5,300 nucleotides of DNA, from contig JAUSIF010000146.1 in assembly GCA_030648135.1 (NCBI GenBank), positions 1 through 5,300 on the forward strand. The letters are read 5' to 3'. The stretch is from Xanthobacteraceae bacterium. GTDB taxonomy: Bacteria; Pseudomonadota; Alphaproteobacteria; Rhizobiales; Xanthobacteraceae. The notes under the pieces are model-generated. The model had not been told where the DNA came from and ran no database searches. It saw only the letters and a program-made list of their open reading frames with translations. Position numbers and translations under genes: made by a program. Below, piece after piece: positions 1-5,300 of this stretch. Numbering within the stretch: position 1 is the stretch's first letter; the number at the start of each line of letters is the position of its first letter.

Positions 1-8
1 TGTTCGAT

Positions 9-521
9 ATGCCGCGCCTGGAGACCTCGTCCGAGCCGCGCCCGCACGCCTATGATCCCGACAAACAGCCGGAATATTTCGACGGCGTGTTGCCGCGCCG
101 CATCGTCGCCTTCCTCATCGACGCCGTCATTGTCATCGGACCGATCATCGCCTTGGCGCTCTTCATCTTCGTCTTCGGCCTGCTCACGCTCGGCCTCGGC
201 TGGCTGTTGTTCTGGCTGCTGTCGCCGATCTTCGTGCTGTGGGCGCTCACCTATACCGGCATGACGCTCGGCTCGCCGGAATCGGCGACACTCGGCATGC
301 GCCTGGTCGATCTCGAAATGCGCACCTGGTACGGCGGGCGGATGTATTTCCTGCTCGCCGCGGTGCATGCGATCTTCTTCTGGGTGCTGACCACGACGCT
401 CACGCCCCTGGTGCTGATCGTGGCGCTCTTGAACGGCCGGCACCGGCTGTTGCACGATTTCCTCACCGGCACGCTCGTGGTCAATAACGAGGCCCGCGCC
501 GCGCGCTTGCGGCGCAAATAA
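9..521 (+). CDS. RDD family small integral membrane protein
   Basis: This encodes a 170-residue RDD-domain inner-membrane protein; the molecular role of this family is mostly unknown, with transport or ion-related functions proposed for some members. A soluble N-terminus (about 1-29) ends in FDGVLPRRIVAFLIDAVIV, which carries the family's Arg (R30/R31) and the membrane-embedded Asp (D38). Hydrophobic segments lie at about 32-55, 60-82 and 113-141. The loop GMRLVDLEM (96-104) and the C-terminal GRHRLLHDFLTGTLVV (143-158) match the usual RDD ending, in which a basic stretch precedes HD and a G-T-x-V-V motif. The ATG at 9 is the first start visible, but the frame is open to the left edge (TTC GAT before it), so the true start may lie just outside. 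It stops 78 bp before the bpt start on the same strand, which allows co-transcription. Family membership is firm; function is unassigned. Confidence 0.85.
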   Translation: MPRLETSSEPRPHAYDPDKQPEYFDGVLPRRIVAFLIDAVIVIGPIIALALFIFVFGLLTLGLGWLLFWLLSPIFVLWALTYTGMTLGSPESATLGMRLVDLEMRTWYGGRMYFLLAAVHAIFFWVLTTTLTPLVLIVALLNGRHRLLHDFLTGTLVVNNEARAARLRRK

Positions 522-539
522 CTTGCTCACAGACCCCCT

Positions 540-568
540 TTGACGCCGCCGCCCAAGCGCGCGATCCT
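540..568 (+). promoter_or_regulatory. Weak candidate sigma70-type promoter before bpt
   Basis: TTGACG at 540-545 is followed after 17 bp by GATCCT at 563-568, in the gap between the RDD gene and bpt. The -35 hexamer is good and the -10 is poor (3 of 6). It would give bpt a leader of about 25 nt. The match could be chance; read-through from upstream is equally possible. Confidence 0.2.
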
Positions 569-599
569 AGCTTCGAATCCGGCAGACCGGGATGCGCCC

Positions 600-1349
600 G
601 TGACCCAGCAGCCGCGCGACACGCCGCAGTTCTTTCTGACCAGCCCCTCGTCCTGCCCGTATCTGCCGGGCAAGCAGGAGCGCAAGGTCTTCACCCACCT
701 GGTGGGCGAGCGCGCCCCCGAAGTGAACGATCTATTGACCAACGGCGGCTTCCGCCGCTCGCAGTCGATCGCCTATCGGCCGGCCTGCGAGACCTGCCGC
801 GCCTGCGTCTCGGTGCGGGTGCTGGCGCAGGAATTCGTTGGTACCCGCGCCTTCCGCCGCGTACTGGCGGCGAACGAGGATGTCGTCGGCCATGCCCGCA
901 CCCCGGTGCCGACCGCCGAGCAATATTCGCTGTTCCGCAACTATCTCGACGCCCGCCATGCCGACGGCGGCATGGTCGACATGTCGGTGCTCGACTACGC
1001 CATGATGGTCGAGGATAGCCACGTGCGCACCAAGCTCGTGGAATATCGCCCGCGCGGCCCCGACACCGGCATCACCGGCCGCGGCGAAGGCCCGCTGCTG
1101 GGGGTGGCGCTCACCGATATCCTCGCCGACGGTTTGTCGATGGTCTATTCGTTCTACGACACCGAGGCCCACGGCCGCTCGCTCGGGACTTATCTCATCC
1201 TCGACCACCTCGCGCGCGCGCGGCGCATGGGCCTGCCGCACGTCTATCTCGGCTATTGGGTCGAGGGCTCGCCCAAGATGGACTACAAGCGCCGCTTCCT
1301 GCCGCAGGAACGGCTGCTGCCCGACGGCTGGCTACGGGTGGAGGCGTGA
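600..1349 (+). CDS. bpt: Aspartate/glutamate leucyltransferase (arginyl-tRNA-protein transferase family)
   Basis: This cytoplasmic enzyme transfers an amino acid (Leu in characterised Bpt proteins, Arg in eukaryotic ATE1 relatives) from aminoacyl-tRNA to proteins with N-terminal Asp or Glu. In bacteria this marks them for ClpS/ClpAP degradation (N-degron pathway). The 249-residue product has the family N-domain with TPQFFLTSPSSCPYLPGKQERKVFTHL (broken here by position: about 8-34), including Cys19, then the cysteine cluster C63-x2-C66-x2-C69 after GGFRRSQSIAYRP. The GNAT-like C-domain carries DGLSMVYSFYD (178-188), GTYLILDHLARAR (196-208) and YLGYWVEGSPKMDYK (216-230). The GTG at 600 is preferred because MTQQPRDTPQF is the usual start of alphaproteobacterial homologues; the frame is open upstream to a TTG at 540, but those 20 residues look unlike the family. 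The Shine-Dalgarno signal before 600 is weak. Many genomes label it arginyltransferase (ate); donor specificity cannot be read from sequence. Confidence 0.93.
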   Translation: MTQQPRDTPQFFLTSPSSCPYLPGKQERKVFTHLVGERAPEVNDLLTNGGFRRSQSIAYRPACETCRACVSVRVLAQEFVGTRAFRRVLAANEDVVGHARTPVPTAEQYSLFRNYLDARHADGGMVDMSVLDYAMMVEDSHVRTKLVEYRPRGPDTGITGRGEGPLLGVALTDILADGLSMVYSFYDTEAHGRSLGTYLILDHLARARRMGLPHVYLGYWVEGSPKMDYKRRFLPQERLLPDGWLRVEA

Positions 1350-1352
1350 CTC

Positions 1353-2705
1353 TCAGCCGAAGGCCGCGTCGTACAAAAGCTTGAAATTGAGCAAGATGAT
1401 GATCGCGGCCACGAGGGCCGCAAGCGCGGTCACCCAGCGTGGCGCGACAAGCTCGCCCAGCTTGTGACGGTCGGCCGTGAACATTACCAGCGGCACGATG
1501 GAGAACGGCAGCGCCAGGCCGAGTACCACCTGGCTCAAGATCAGGAGCTTCGCCGTCCCCGCCTCGCCGTACCAGATCGTCACGCCGGCGGCCGGCACAA
1601 TGGCGATCGCCCGCGTCGTCAGCCGCCGCGCCCAGGCCGGCAAGCGGATGTCGATGAATCCTTCCATGACGATCTGGCCGGCGAGCGTGGCCGTCACCGT
1701 CGAGTTCATCCCGCAACACAAGAGCGCGATCGCGAACAGAGTTGGCGCCATGGCCGAGCCAAGGAGAGGCGCGATCAGGGAGTGTACTTGATCAAGCTCG
1801 GCGACATTGGTCTGCCCCGTCTTGTTGAAGGTCGCGGCGGCGAGAATCAGAATCGAGGCGTTGATGATGAGCGCAAACATCAATGCGATGGTGGAATCGA
1901 TGGTCGCGAGCTTGATCGCCTCGCGCTTGTCCGCGACCGTGTCGCCGAAGCGGCGCGTCTGCACGATGCCTGAATGGAGATAGAGGTTGTGCGGCATCAC
2001 CGTCGCGCCGATAATGCCGATGGCGAGATAGAGCATGTCGGGATTGGTGACGATGTCGGTGGTCGGCGCGAAGCCGCGGATCACCCCGCCCCATTGCGGA
2101 TCAGCGAGCGCGATCTGTATGGCAAAGGACAATGCGATTATGCCCATCAGCGTCACTATAAAGGCCTCGACCCAGCGGAAGCCGAGATTCTGCATCCACA
2201 GGATGAGAAAAACATCGAGCGCGGTGATGATCACCCCGAGCTCGAGTGGAACGCCGAACAACAGGTTGAGACCGATCGCGGTACCGATCACCTCGGCGAG
2301 GTCGGTGGCGCAAATCGCGATCTCGGTGAGCACCCACAACGGCCAAGAAACAAAGCGGGGAAAAGCGTCGCGACAAGCCTGAGCGAGATCGCGCCCGCTG
2401 GCGATCCCGAGGCGCGCGCACAGCGCCTGCAGCAGGATCGCCATCAAATTGGAGAGCAGCGCGATGGTGAGCAGCGCGTAGCCGAACTTGGAGCCGCCGG
2501 CGAGCGAGGTCGCCCAATTGCCGGGGTCCATGTAACCGACGGCGACGAGATAGCCGGGGCCGAGGAAGGCGAGAAGCTTCTTCCAGAGCGGGCCGCTTGG
2601 GCGCGTGGCAATCGAGCCGAAGACTTCGATCAGCGAGGCCCGGCCGCGCGCGCGCCGCCAGCCGTTTTCCGCCGCGTGCGCTTCCGTCCCGCTACGCTGA
2701 AGCAT
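1353..2705 (-). CDS. mntH: Nramp-family divalent metal (Mn2+) transporter MntH
   Basis: This inner-membrane, proton-coupled importer of Mn2+ (and often Fe2+) has 450 residues with about 11 transmembrane helices, a normal Nramp length. The TM1 metal-site motif DPGN is at 60-63 (YMDPGNW) and the TM6 motif MPHN at 237-240 (GATVMPHNLYLHS); together they supply Asp60, Asn63, Ala234 and Met237, the residues that bind metal in Nramp structures. The consensus transport motif region CGMNSTVTATLAGQIVMEGF lies at 331-350, and a TM10 Gln (Q392) is present. The ATG at 2705 is chosen because an AGGAGA ribosome binding site sits 5 nt upstream; a TTG at 2738 would extend the frame 11 codons but lies inside the probable promoter/operator. 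The gene ends 3 bp from the convergent bpt stop. The upstream inverted repeats suggest metal-dependent repression. Mn2+ rather than Fe2+ as main substrate is inferred from the Met in MPHN and the family norm. Confidence 0.95.
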   Translation of the reverse strand: MLQRSGTEAHAAENGWRRARGRASLIEVFGSIATRPSGPLWKKLLAFLGPGYLVAVGYMDPGNWATSLAGGSKFGYALLTIALLSNLMAILLQALCARLGIASGRDLAQACRDAFPRFVSWPLWVLTEIAICATDLAEVIGTAIGLNLLFGVPLELGVIITALDVFLILWMQNLGFRWVEAFIVTLMGIIALSFAIQIALADPQWGGVIRGFAPTTDIVTNPDMLYLAIGIIGATVMPHNLYLHSGIVQTRRFGDTVADKREAIKLATIDSTIALMFALIINASILILAAATFNKTGQTNVAELDQVHSLIAPLLGSAMAPTLFAIALLCCGMNSTVTATLAGQIVMEGFIDIRLPAWARRLTTRAIAIVPAAGVTIWYGEAGTAKLLILSQVVLGLALPFSIVPLVMFTADRHKLGELVAPRWVTALAALVAAIIILLNFKLLYDAAFG

Positions 2706-2710
2706 CCCCT

Positions 2711-2716
2711 TCTCCT
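2711..2716 (-). promoter_or_regulatory. Ribosome binding site of mntH
   Basis: AGGAGA on the minus strand, 5 nt before the ATG at 2705. It is the clearest Shine-Dalgarno sequence in the window and decides the mntH start in favour of 2705 over the in-frame TTG at 2738. Confidence 0.75.
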
Positions 2717-2727
2717 GATTCCGGAGG

Positions 2728-2755
2728 ACTATAGACAATTGCGAATAGTTTGCAA
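2728..2755 (-). promoter_or_regulatory. Putative mntH promoter
   Basis: On the minus strand TTGCAA (2755-2750) and TATAGT (2733-2728) are separated by 16 bp, a reasonable -35/-10 pair (4 of 6 and 5 of 6 against TTGACA/TATAAT). Transcription would begin near 2721, giving a leader of about 16 nt that still contains the ribosome binding site. This is inferred from sequence only; the -35 hexamer is part of the inverted repeats, so some of the match could come from the operator. Confidence 0.45.
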
Positions 2756-2762
2756 TTGCAAA
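2736..2762. promoter_or_regulatory. Overlapping inverted repeats, probable Mur/Fur-type operator of mntH
   Basis: Two symmetric elements overlap. The first has 10-bp arms CAATTGCGAA (2736-2745) and TTTGCAATTG (2749-2758) around a 3-bp spacer, with one mismatched pair. The second is the perfect 14-bp palindrome TTTGCAATTGCAAA (2749-2762), which reuses the right arm of the first. They cover the proposed -35 and most of the spacer, where a bound repressor would block RNA polymerase. In Rhizobiales, mntH and sit genes are repressed in high manganese by the Fur homologue Mur, whose sites are AT-rich inverted repeats containing TGCAA-type half-sites; the resemblance here is from memory. MntR is the main alternative regulator. 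No regulator gene is in the window. Confidence 0.55.
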
Positions 2763-2816
2763 AAATAGCCTACAGCTTACAATAACTTATCGTCCTTGCT
2801 AGCGATTCAAGATCAA

Positions 2817-2845
2817 CAGTTCCGGGACGGCTCCAGCCGGAATTG
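2817..2845. other. Small hairpin of unknown role
   Basis: CAGTTCCGG (2817-2825) can pair with CCGGAATTG (2837-2845) around an 11-nt loop; the stem is 9 bp with one G-U wobble on the plus strand, which becomes a C-A mismatch on the minus strand. Inside it CGGCT/AGCCG (2828-2832/2835-2839) could form a competing stem. There is no T-run after it, so it is not a standard terminator. It lies between the mntH operator and the palindromic repeat and may be an outer part of that repeat or chance in GC-rich DNA. Confidence 0.3.
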
Positions 2846-2857
2846 AGTGGTAGGAGC

Positions 2858-2960
2858 TAGAGCATGATCCCGAAAAGTGGGAACCGGTTTTCGGAAAAGA
2901 TCATGCTCAAACAAAAGCTAGAGCCCGACTCTGATTCCATCAAAACGAATAAGGGTCTAG
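2858..2960. repeat. Two-armed palindromic intergenic repeat (RIME-like)
   Basis: The first unit is a long imperfect palindrome: GAGCATGATC (2860-2869) pairs with GATCATGCTC (2899-2908), and CCGAAAA (2870-2876) pairs with TTTTCGG (2888-2894), with a 4-nt bulge of A residues (2895-2898) and an 11-nt loop; 17 bp pair in all. The second unit has arms CTAGAGCCC (2918-2926) and GGGTCTAG (2953-2960) around a 26-nt loop. GCTAGAGC occurs directly repeated at 2856-2863 and 2917-2924, at the head of each unit. The first palindrome is one I recognise as very common between genes in Bradyrhizobium and other Rhizobiales, similar to the Rhizobium intergenic mosaic elements (RIME). The distal arm contains the stop codon of the b561 gene. 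Such elements are non-autonomous and usually lie at 3' ends of genes. Confidence 0.75.
2909..2960 (-). terminator. Possible transcription terminator after the b561 gene
   Basis: Read on the minus strand, CTAGACCC (2960-2953) and GGGCTCTAG (2926-2918) form a stem with a one-base bulge, followed at once by CTTTTGTTT (2917-2909). A stem then a T-rich tract is the layout of an intrinsic terminator, but the loop is long (26 nt) and the stem short, so efficiency is doubtful. The stronger palindrome directly downstream (2860-2908) could protect the mRNA 3' end. Confidence 0.3.
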
Positions 2961-3586
2961 GCGCCCCCCAGCATCCGCGTCAGCACGTCGTTGCGCTTCA
3001 GGAAATGATGGCGGAGAGCGCCGGCAAAATGCACGAGCACGAGCGCGGCCAGCACATAAGCGAGGATCTTGTGCGCATCCTCGATCAGCTTGAGCACCGG
3101 CCGCGCCACGCCGGTGACAATCGCCGGCACGGCAATGCCAAGAAGATCCATATTCATCTTCATCGGCACGCGAAAGGTGCCCGCGAGCGCCCAGCCGGTG
3201 AGCGACACCACGAACATCAAAACGTAGAGACCGAAATGTCCGGCATGCGCGGCGAGCTTCTCCCAAGGTTTTGAATCCGCCGGCTGGGCGGGCACCGGAT
3301 TGAACCAGCGCCACAAGAGCCGCAGCACGATGAGCGCCAACAAATCGTAGCCGACGGCGGCATGCCAAGCATAATTTGCTAGCCGATCGGGACGCGGGGA
3401 CATGTGCGTCATCCACCATCCGTGCACGAGCAGAATCAGGATCAGCGCCGCCCCGAGCCAATGCAACAGCTTGGCCGGCCAACCCCAGGCGACTGTATTG
3501 TTGCGGATCAACGCGCCGAATCCCTGATTCAACTCAACGGAACCGGTTCGACTTCGGAAATCCCTTGGGCGCGAGGCGGCCGGCAT
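2957..3586 (-). CDS. Cytochrome b561 (prokaryotic, di-heme membrane protein)
   Basis: This is an inner-membrane b-type cytochrome, about 209 residues, of the family of E. coli CybB, which carries electrons between quinols and an acceptor such as superoxide or a periplasmic partner. Four helices are visible: about 38-57 (WPAKLLHWLGAALILILLVHG), 74-93 (WHAAVGYDLLALIVLRLLWR), 113-136 (AHAGHFGLYVLMFVVSLTGW) and 171-191 (DAHKILAYVLAALVLVHFAGA). Candidate heme-ligand histidines are H42 (helix 1), H75 (helix 2), H172 and H186 (helix 4). The C-terminal HHFLKRNDVLTRML is typical of the family. The start is uncertain: ATG 3586 overlaps parC by 53 bp and has no clear ribosome site; TTG 3613 overlaps by 80 bp with AAGGAG only 1 nt away; TTG 3532 lies 1 nt past the parC stop and would leave a short, family-like N-tail of about 18 residues. 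Co-transcription with parC is likely. The stop codon falls inside the palindromic repeat. Confidence 0.85.
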   Translation of the reverse strand: MPAASRPRDFRSRTGSVELNQGFGALIRNNTVAWGWPAKLLHWLGAALILILLVHGWWMTHMSPRPDRLANYAWHAAVGYDLLALIVLRLLWRWFNPVPAQPADSKPWEKLAAHAGHFGLYVLMFVVSLTGWALAGTFRVPMKMNMDLLGIAVPAIVTGVARPVLKLIEDAHKILAYVLAALVLVHFAGALRHHFLKRNDVLTRMLGGA

Positions 3587-5300
3587 CGGCGCGCTTGCCG
3601 CGCCAGTCGGCAAGCTCCTTACGATCGAGCGTGAAAGTGCGCCCGGCCGGATCGAGCCAGGTGAGACCCTTGGCGAGCGCGAACACCTTCACGTCCGCAA
3701 GCCCGCCCTCCTTGTAGCGCTGCAGCCGCACGCCCCTGCCCCGCGCCATTTCGGGGAGATCGGCGAGCGGGAAGATCAGCATTTTCCGGTTCTCGCCCAC
3801 CGCCGCGACCTGGTCGCCTTCGACCAGCGTGATCGCAGTCGCCTTGTCGGGCGCCTTCACGTTCAAGACTTGTTTGCCCTTGCGCGTGGTGCCGAGGCAC
3901 TCGTCCTCGGCTACGACAAAGCCGTTGCCCGAGCGCGCGGCGACCAGGAATTTGCGCCCGCCGATAAAGGCACAGACGTCGACCACGTCCGCGTCCTGTT
4001 CGAGCTCGGCATAGAGCCTTATCGGCTCGCCGTGGCCGCGCCCGCCCGGAAGCTTGGAGGCGTCGAGCGTATAGAACCGGCCGTTGGTGGCGAAGGCCAA
4101 GAGCTTGGAAGTCGTCTCGGCGTAAAAGGCGAGCTTCATGCCGTCGTCGCCCTTCCAAACGAGGCCGGAGAGATCCTGCTGGTGGCCGCGCAACGCGCGG
4201 ATCCAGCCCTTCTGCGACACCACGACGGTGATCGGCTCGCGCTCGATCATCGCCTCGGTCACGGCCTTGATGTCGATCTCCTTGGCCTGTTCGAAGCCGG
4301 TGCGCCGGCGGCCGATCGCGGTCGCGGGGCCGTAGGTCTCGCGCACTTTCCTGATCTCGTTCCCGATCGATTTCCATTGCCGCGCGGGCGAAGCCAGCAG
4401 CTTCTCAAGCTCGCTTTTTTCCTGCTTGAGCGCGGCGTGCTCCTTCTTGATCTCGAACTCCTCGAGCTTGCGCAGATTCCTGAGCCGCATGTTGAGGATG
4501 GCGTCGGCCTGCACATCGGAGAGCTTGAAGCGCTTCATCAGGACGGGCTTGGGCTCGTCCTCGCGGCGAATAATTTTGATCACCAGATCGAGATTGAGAT
4601 AGGCGATGAGATAGCCGCCGAGCACTTCCAGCCGGTGCTTGATCTCCCGCAGACGAAATTGCCCGCGGCGGATCAGCACCGCGCGGCGATGGTCGAGCCA
4701 TTCCTTGAGCGCTTCGGAAAGGCTCACCACCTTGGGCACCAGGCCGTGGGTGAGCACATTGAGGTTCAAGGGAAAGCGGCTCTCCAACTCGGTGAGCTTG
4801 AACAAGGATTCCATGAACAGCGTCGGATCGACCGAGCGCGAGCGCGGCTCCAAGACGACGCGTACAGTCTCCGCCGATTCGTCGCGCACGTCGGCGAGCA
4901 ACGGCAGCTTCTTCCCGGTCAGAAGCTCGGCGATCTTCTCGATCAATCGCGATTTGGGGACCAGATAGGGAATTTCGGTGACCACCGCGACCCAGGTGCC
5001 GTGGCCGGTCTTCTCCTGGTGCCAGCGCGCGCGCACGCGGAAGGAACCGCGGCCGGTATTGTAGGCCTCGCGGATGCTGGCCTTGTCGTCGACGATGATA
5101 CCGCCGGTGGGGAAATCCGGCCCCTTCACGTATTTGAGCAACTCGCCGGTCTTCGCCGTGCGCTTGTCGATGAGATGCAGGGCGGCGTCGAGAAGCTCGG
5201 CGGCGTTGTGCGGCGGGATCGAGGTCGCCATGCCGACCGCGATGCCTTGCGAGCCGTTGGCCAGCAGATTGGGAAACGCCGCCGGCAGCACGATCGGCTC
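3534..5300 (-). CDS. parC: DNA topoisomerase IV subunit A (ParC), 5' end outside the window
   Basis: ParC is the DNA-cleaving subunit of topoisomerase IV, which with ParE uses ATP to unlink daughter chromosomes. The visible 588 residues begin within the DNA-gate domain (EPIVLPAAFPNLLANG, then SQGIAVGMATSIPPHN at about 16-32) and run through the tower (KGPDFPTGGIIVDD at about 59-72) and the coiled coil (LNLDLVIKIIRREDEPKP to EKSELEKLLAS, about 235-304). The C-terminal beta-pinwheel follows from about 353 (EREPITVVVSQKGWIRALRGH) to the end, with RGRGVRLQRYKEGG (about 520-533). Roughly 160 N-terminal residues, including the catalytic Tyr and the quinolone-resistance region, lie beyond the edge. 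It is called ParC rather than GyrA because the GyrA-box (QRRGGRG-type) is absent and the wording, including the ending GRLAPKGFPKSNRF, matches alphaproteobacterial ParC. The frame is intact and no start is visible in the window. Confidence 0.95.
   Translation of the reverse strand, partial: EPIVLPAAFPNLLANGSQGIAVGMATSIPPHNAAELLDAALHLIDKRTAKTGELLKYVKGPDFPTGGIIVDDKASIREAYNTGRGSFRVRARWHQEKTGHGTWVAVVTEIPYLVPKSRLIEKIAELLTGKKLPLLADVRDESAETVRVVLEPRSRSVDPTLFMESLFKLTELESRFPLNLNVLTHGLVPKVVSLSEALKEWLDHRRAVLIRRGQFRLREIKHRLEVLGGYLIAYLNLDLVIKIIRREDEPKPVLMKRFKLSDVQADAILNMRLRNLRKLEEFEIKKEHAALKQEKSELEKLLASPARQWKSIGNEIRKVRETYGPATAIGRRRTGFEQAKEIDIKAVTEAMIEREPITVVVSQKGWIRALRGHQQDLSGLVWKGDDGMKLAFYAETTSKLLAFATNGRFYTLDASKLPGGRGHGEPIRLYAELEQDADVVDVCAFIGGRKFLVAARSGNGFVVAEDECLGTTRKGKQVLNVKAPDKATAITLVEGDQVAAVGENRKMLIFPLADLPEMARGRGVRLQRYKEGGLADVKVFALAKGLTWLDPAGRTFTLDRKELADWRGKRADAGRLAPKGFPKSNRFR

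Noticed and set aside
540..599. TTG at 540 as the start of bpt
   Set aside because: The extra 20 residues are not family-like, TTG is a rare start, there is no ribosome site, and the GTG at 600 gives the standard N-terminus.
2706..2738. TTG at 2738 as the start of mntH
   Set aside because: It lies within the inverted repeat and upstream of the predicted transcription start; the ATG at 2705 has a good ribosome binding site.
1974..2768. A 264-codon open frame on the plus strand opposite mntH
   Set aside because: It is antisense to a well-supported Nramp gene, has a low-complexity charged composition (many Arg, Glu, Gly, Asp) with no recognisable domain, and is explained by the lack of stop codons in GC-rich antisense frames.
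2858..2960. CRISPR array, insertion-sequence end or attachment site
   Set aside because: There is no regular repeat-spacer pattern, no transposase or integrase gene and no tRNA; a two-unit palindromic intergenic repeat explains the symmetry.
2864..3274. A 136-codon plus-strand frame starting in the palindromic repeat
   Set aside because: It is mostly antisense to the b561 gene and begins in the repeat's own ATG-containing palindrome; the His/Arg-rich product resembles no protein.
3619..4377. A 252-codon minus-strand frame within parC
   Set aside because: It is an alternative frame of parC with an Arg/Ala/Gly-rich product; the ParC frame matches its family throughout.
3534..5300. GyrA as the identity of the topoisomerase subunit
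   Set aside because: The C-terminal domain lacks the GyrA-box and its residues match alphaproteobacterial ParC through to the end.

Overview
The window is high-GC DNA with the gene content and style of an alphaproteobacterium of the order Hyphomicrobiales (Rhizobiales), probably near Bradyrhizobium, Rhodopseudomonas or the Xanthobacteraceae. The reasons are the protein sequences (an alpha-type ParC, a Bpt-type aminoacyl-tRNA-protein transferase, an RDD protein), the strong G/C third-position bias, and an intergenic palindromic repeat of the kind scattered through Rhizobiales genomes. The assignment comes from remembered family resemblance, not from a search.

Layout. Positions 9-521 (+) encode a small RDD-family membrane protein. 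Positions 600-1349 (+) encode an N-degron leucyl/arginyl-transferase (bpt/ate), probably in the same transcription direction unit. Tail to tail with it, only 3 bp away, is mntH (1353-2705, -), an Nramp-family Mn2+/divalent-metal transporter. The roughly 250-bp region upstream of mntH (2706-2956) is the only substantial non-coding DNA. It holds a ribosome binding site, a plausible sigma70-type promoter overlapped by two overlapping inverted repeats that look like a Mur/Fur-type operator, a small hairpin, and a two-armed palindromic repeat (about 2858-2960) whose outer arm supplies the stop codon of the next gene. That gene (2957-about 3586, -) is a four-helix cytochrome b561. Its 5' end overlaps or abuts the 3' end of parC (3534-beyond 5300, -), the topoisomerase IV A subunit, which is cut off by the right edge of the window.

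How the parts work together. These are mostly housekeeping genes and not one pathway: DNA decatenation (ParC), membrane electron transfer (b561), manganese import (MntH), tagging of proteins for ClpS/ClpAP degradation (Bpt), and an RDD protein of unknown role. parC and the b561 gene are probably co-transcribed. mntH has its own promoter and a metal-dependent operator. I see no mobile genes, CRISPR, tRNA, rRNA or defence system, and no evidence for a new multi-gene system. The most interesting parts are the mntH control region and the repeat at the 3' end of the b561 gene.
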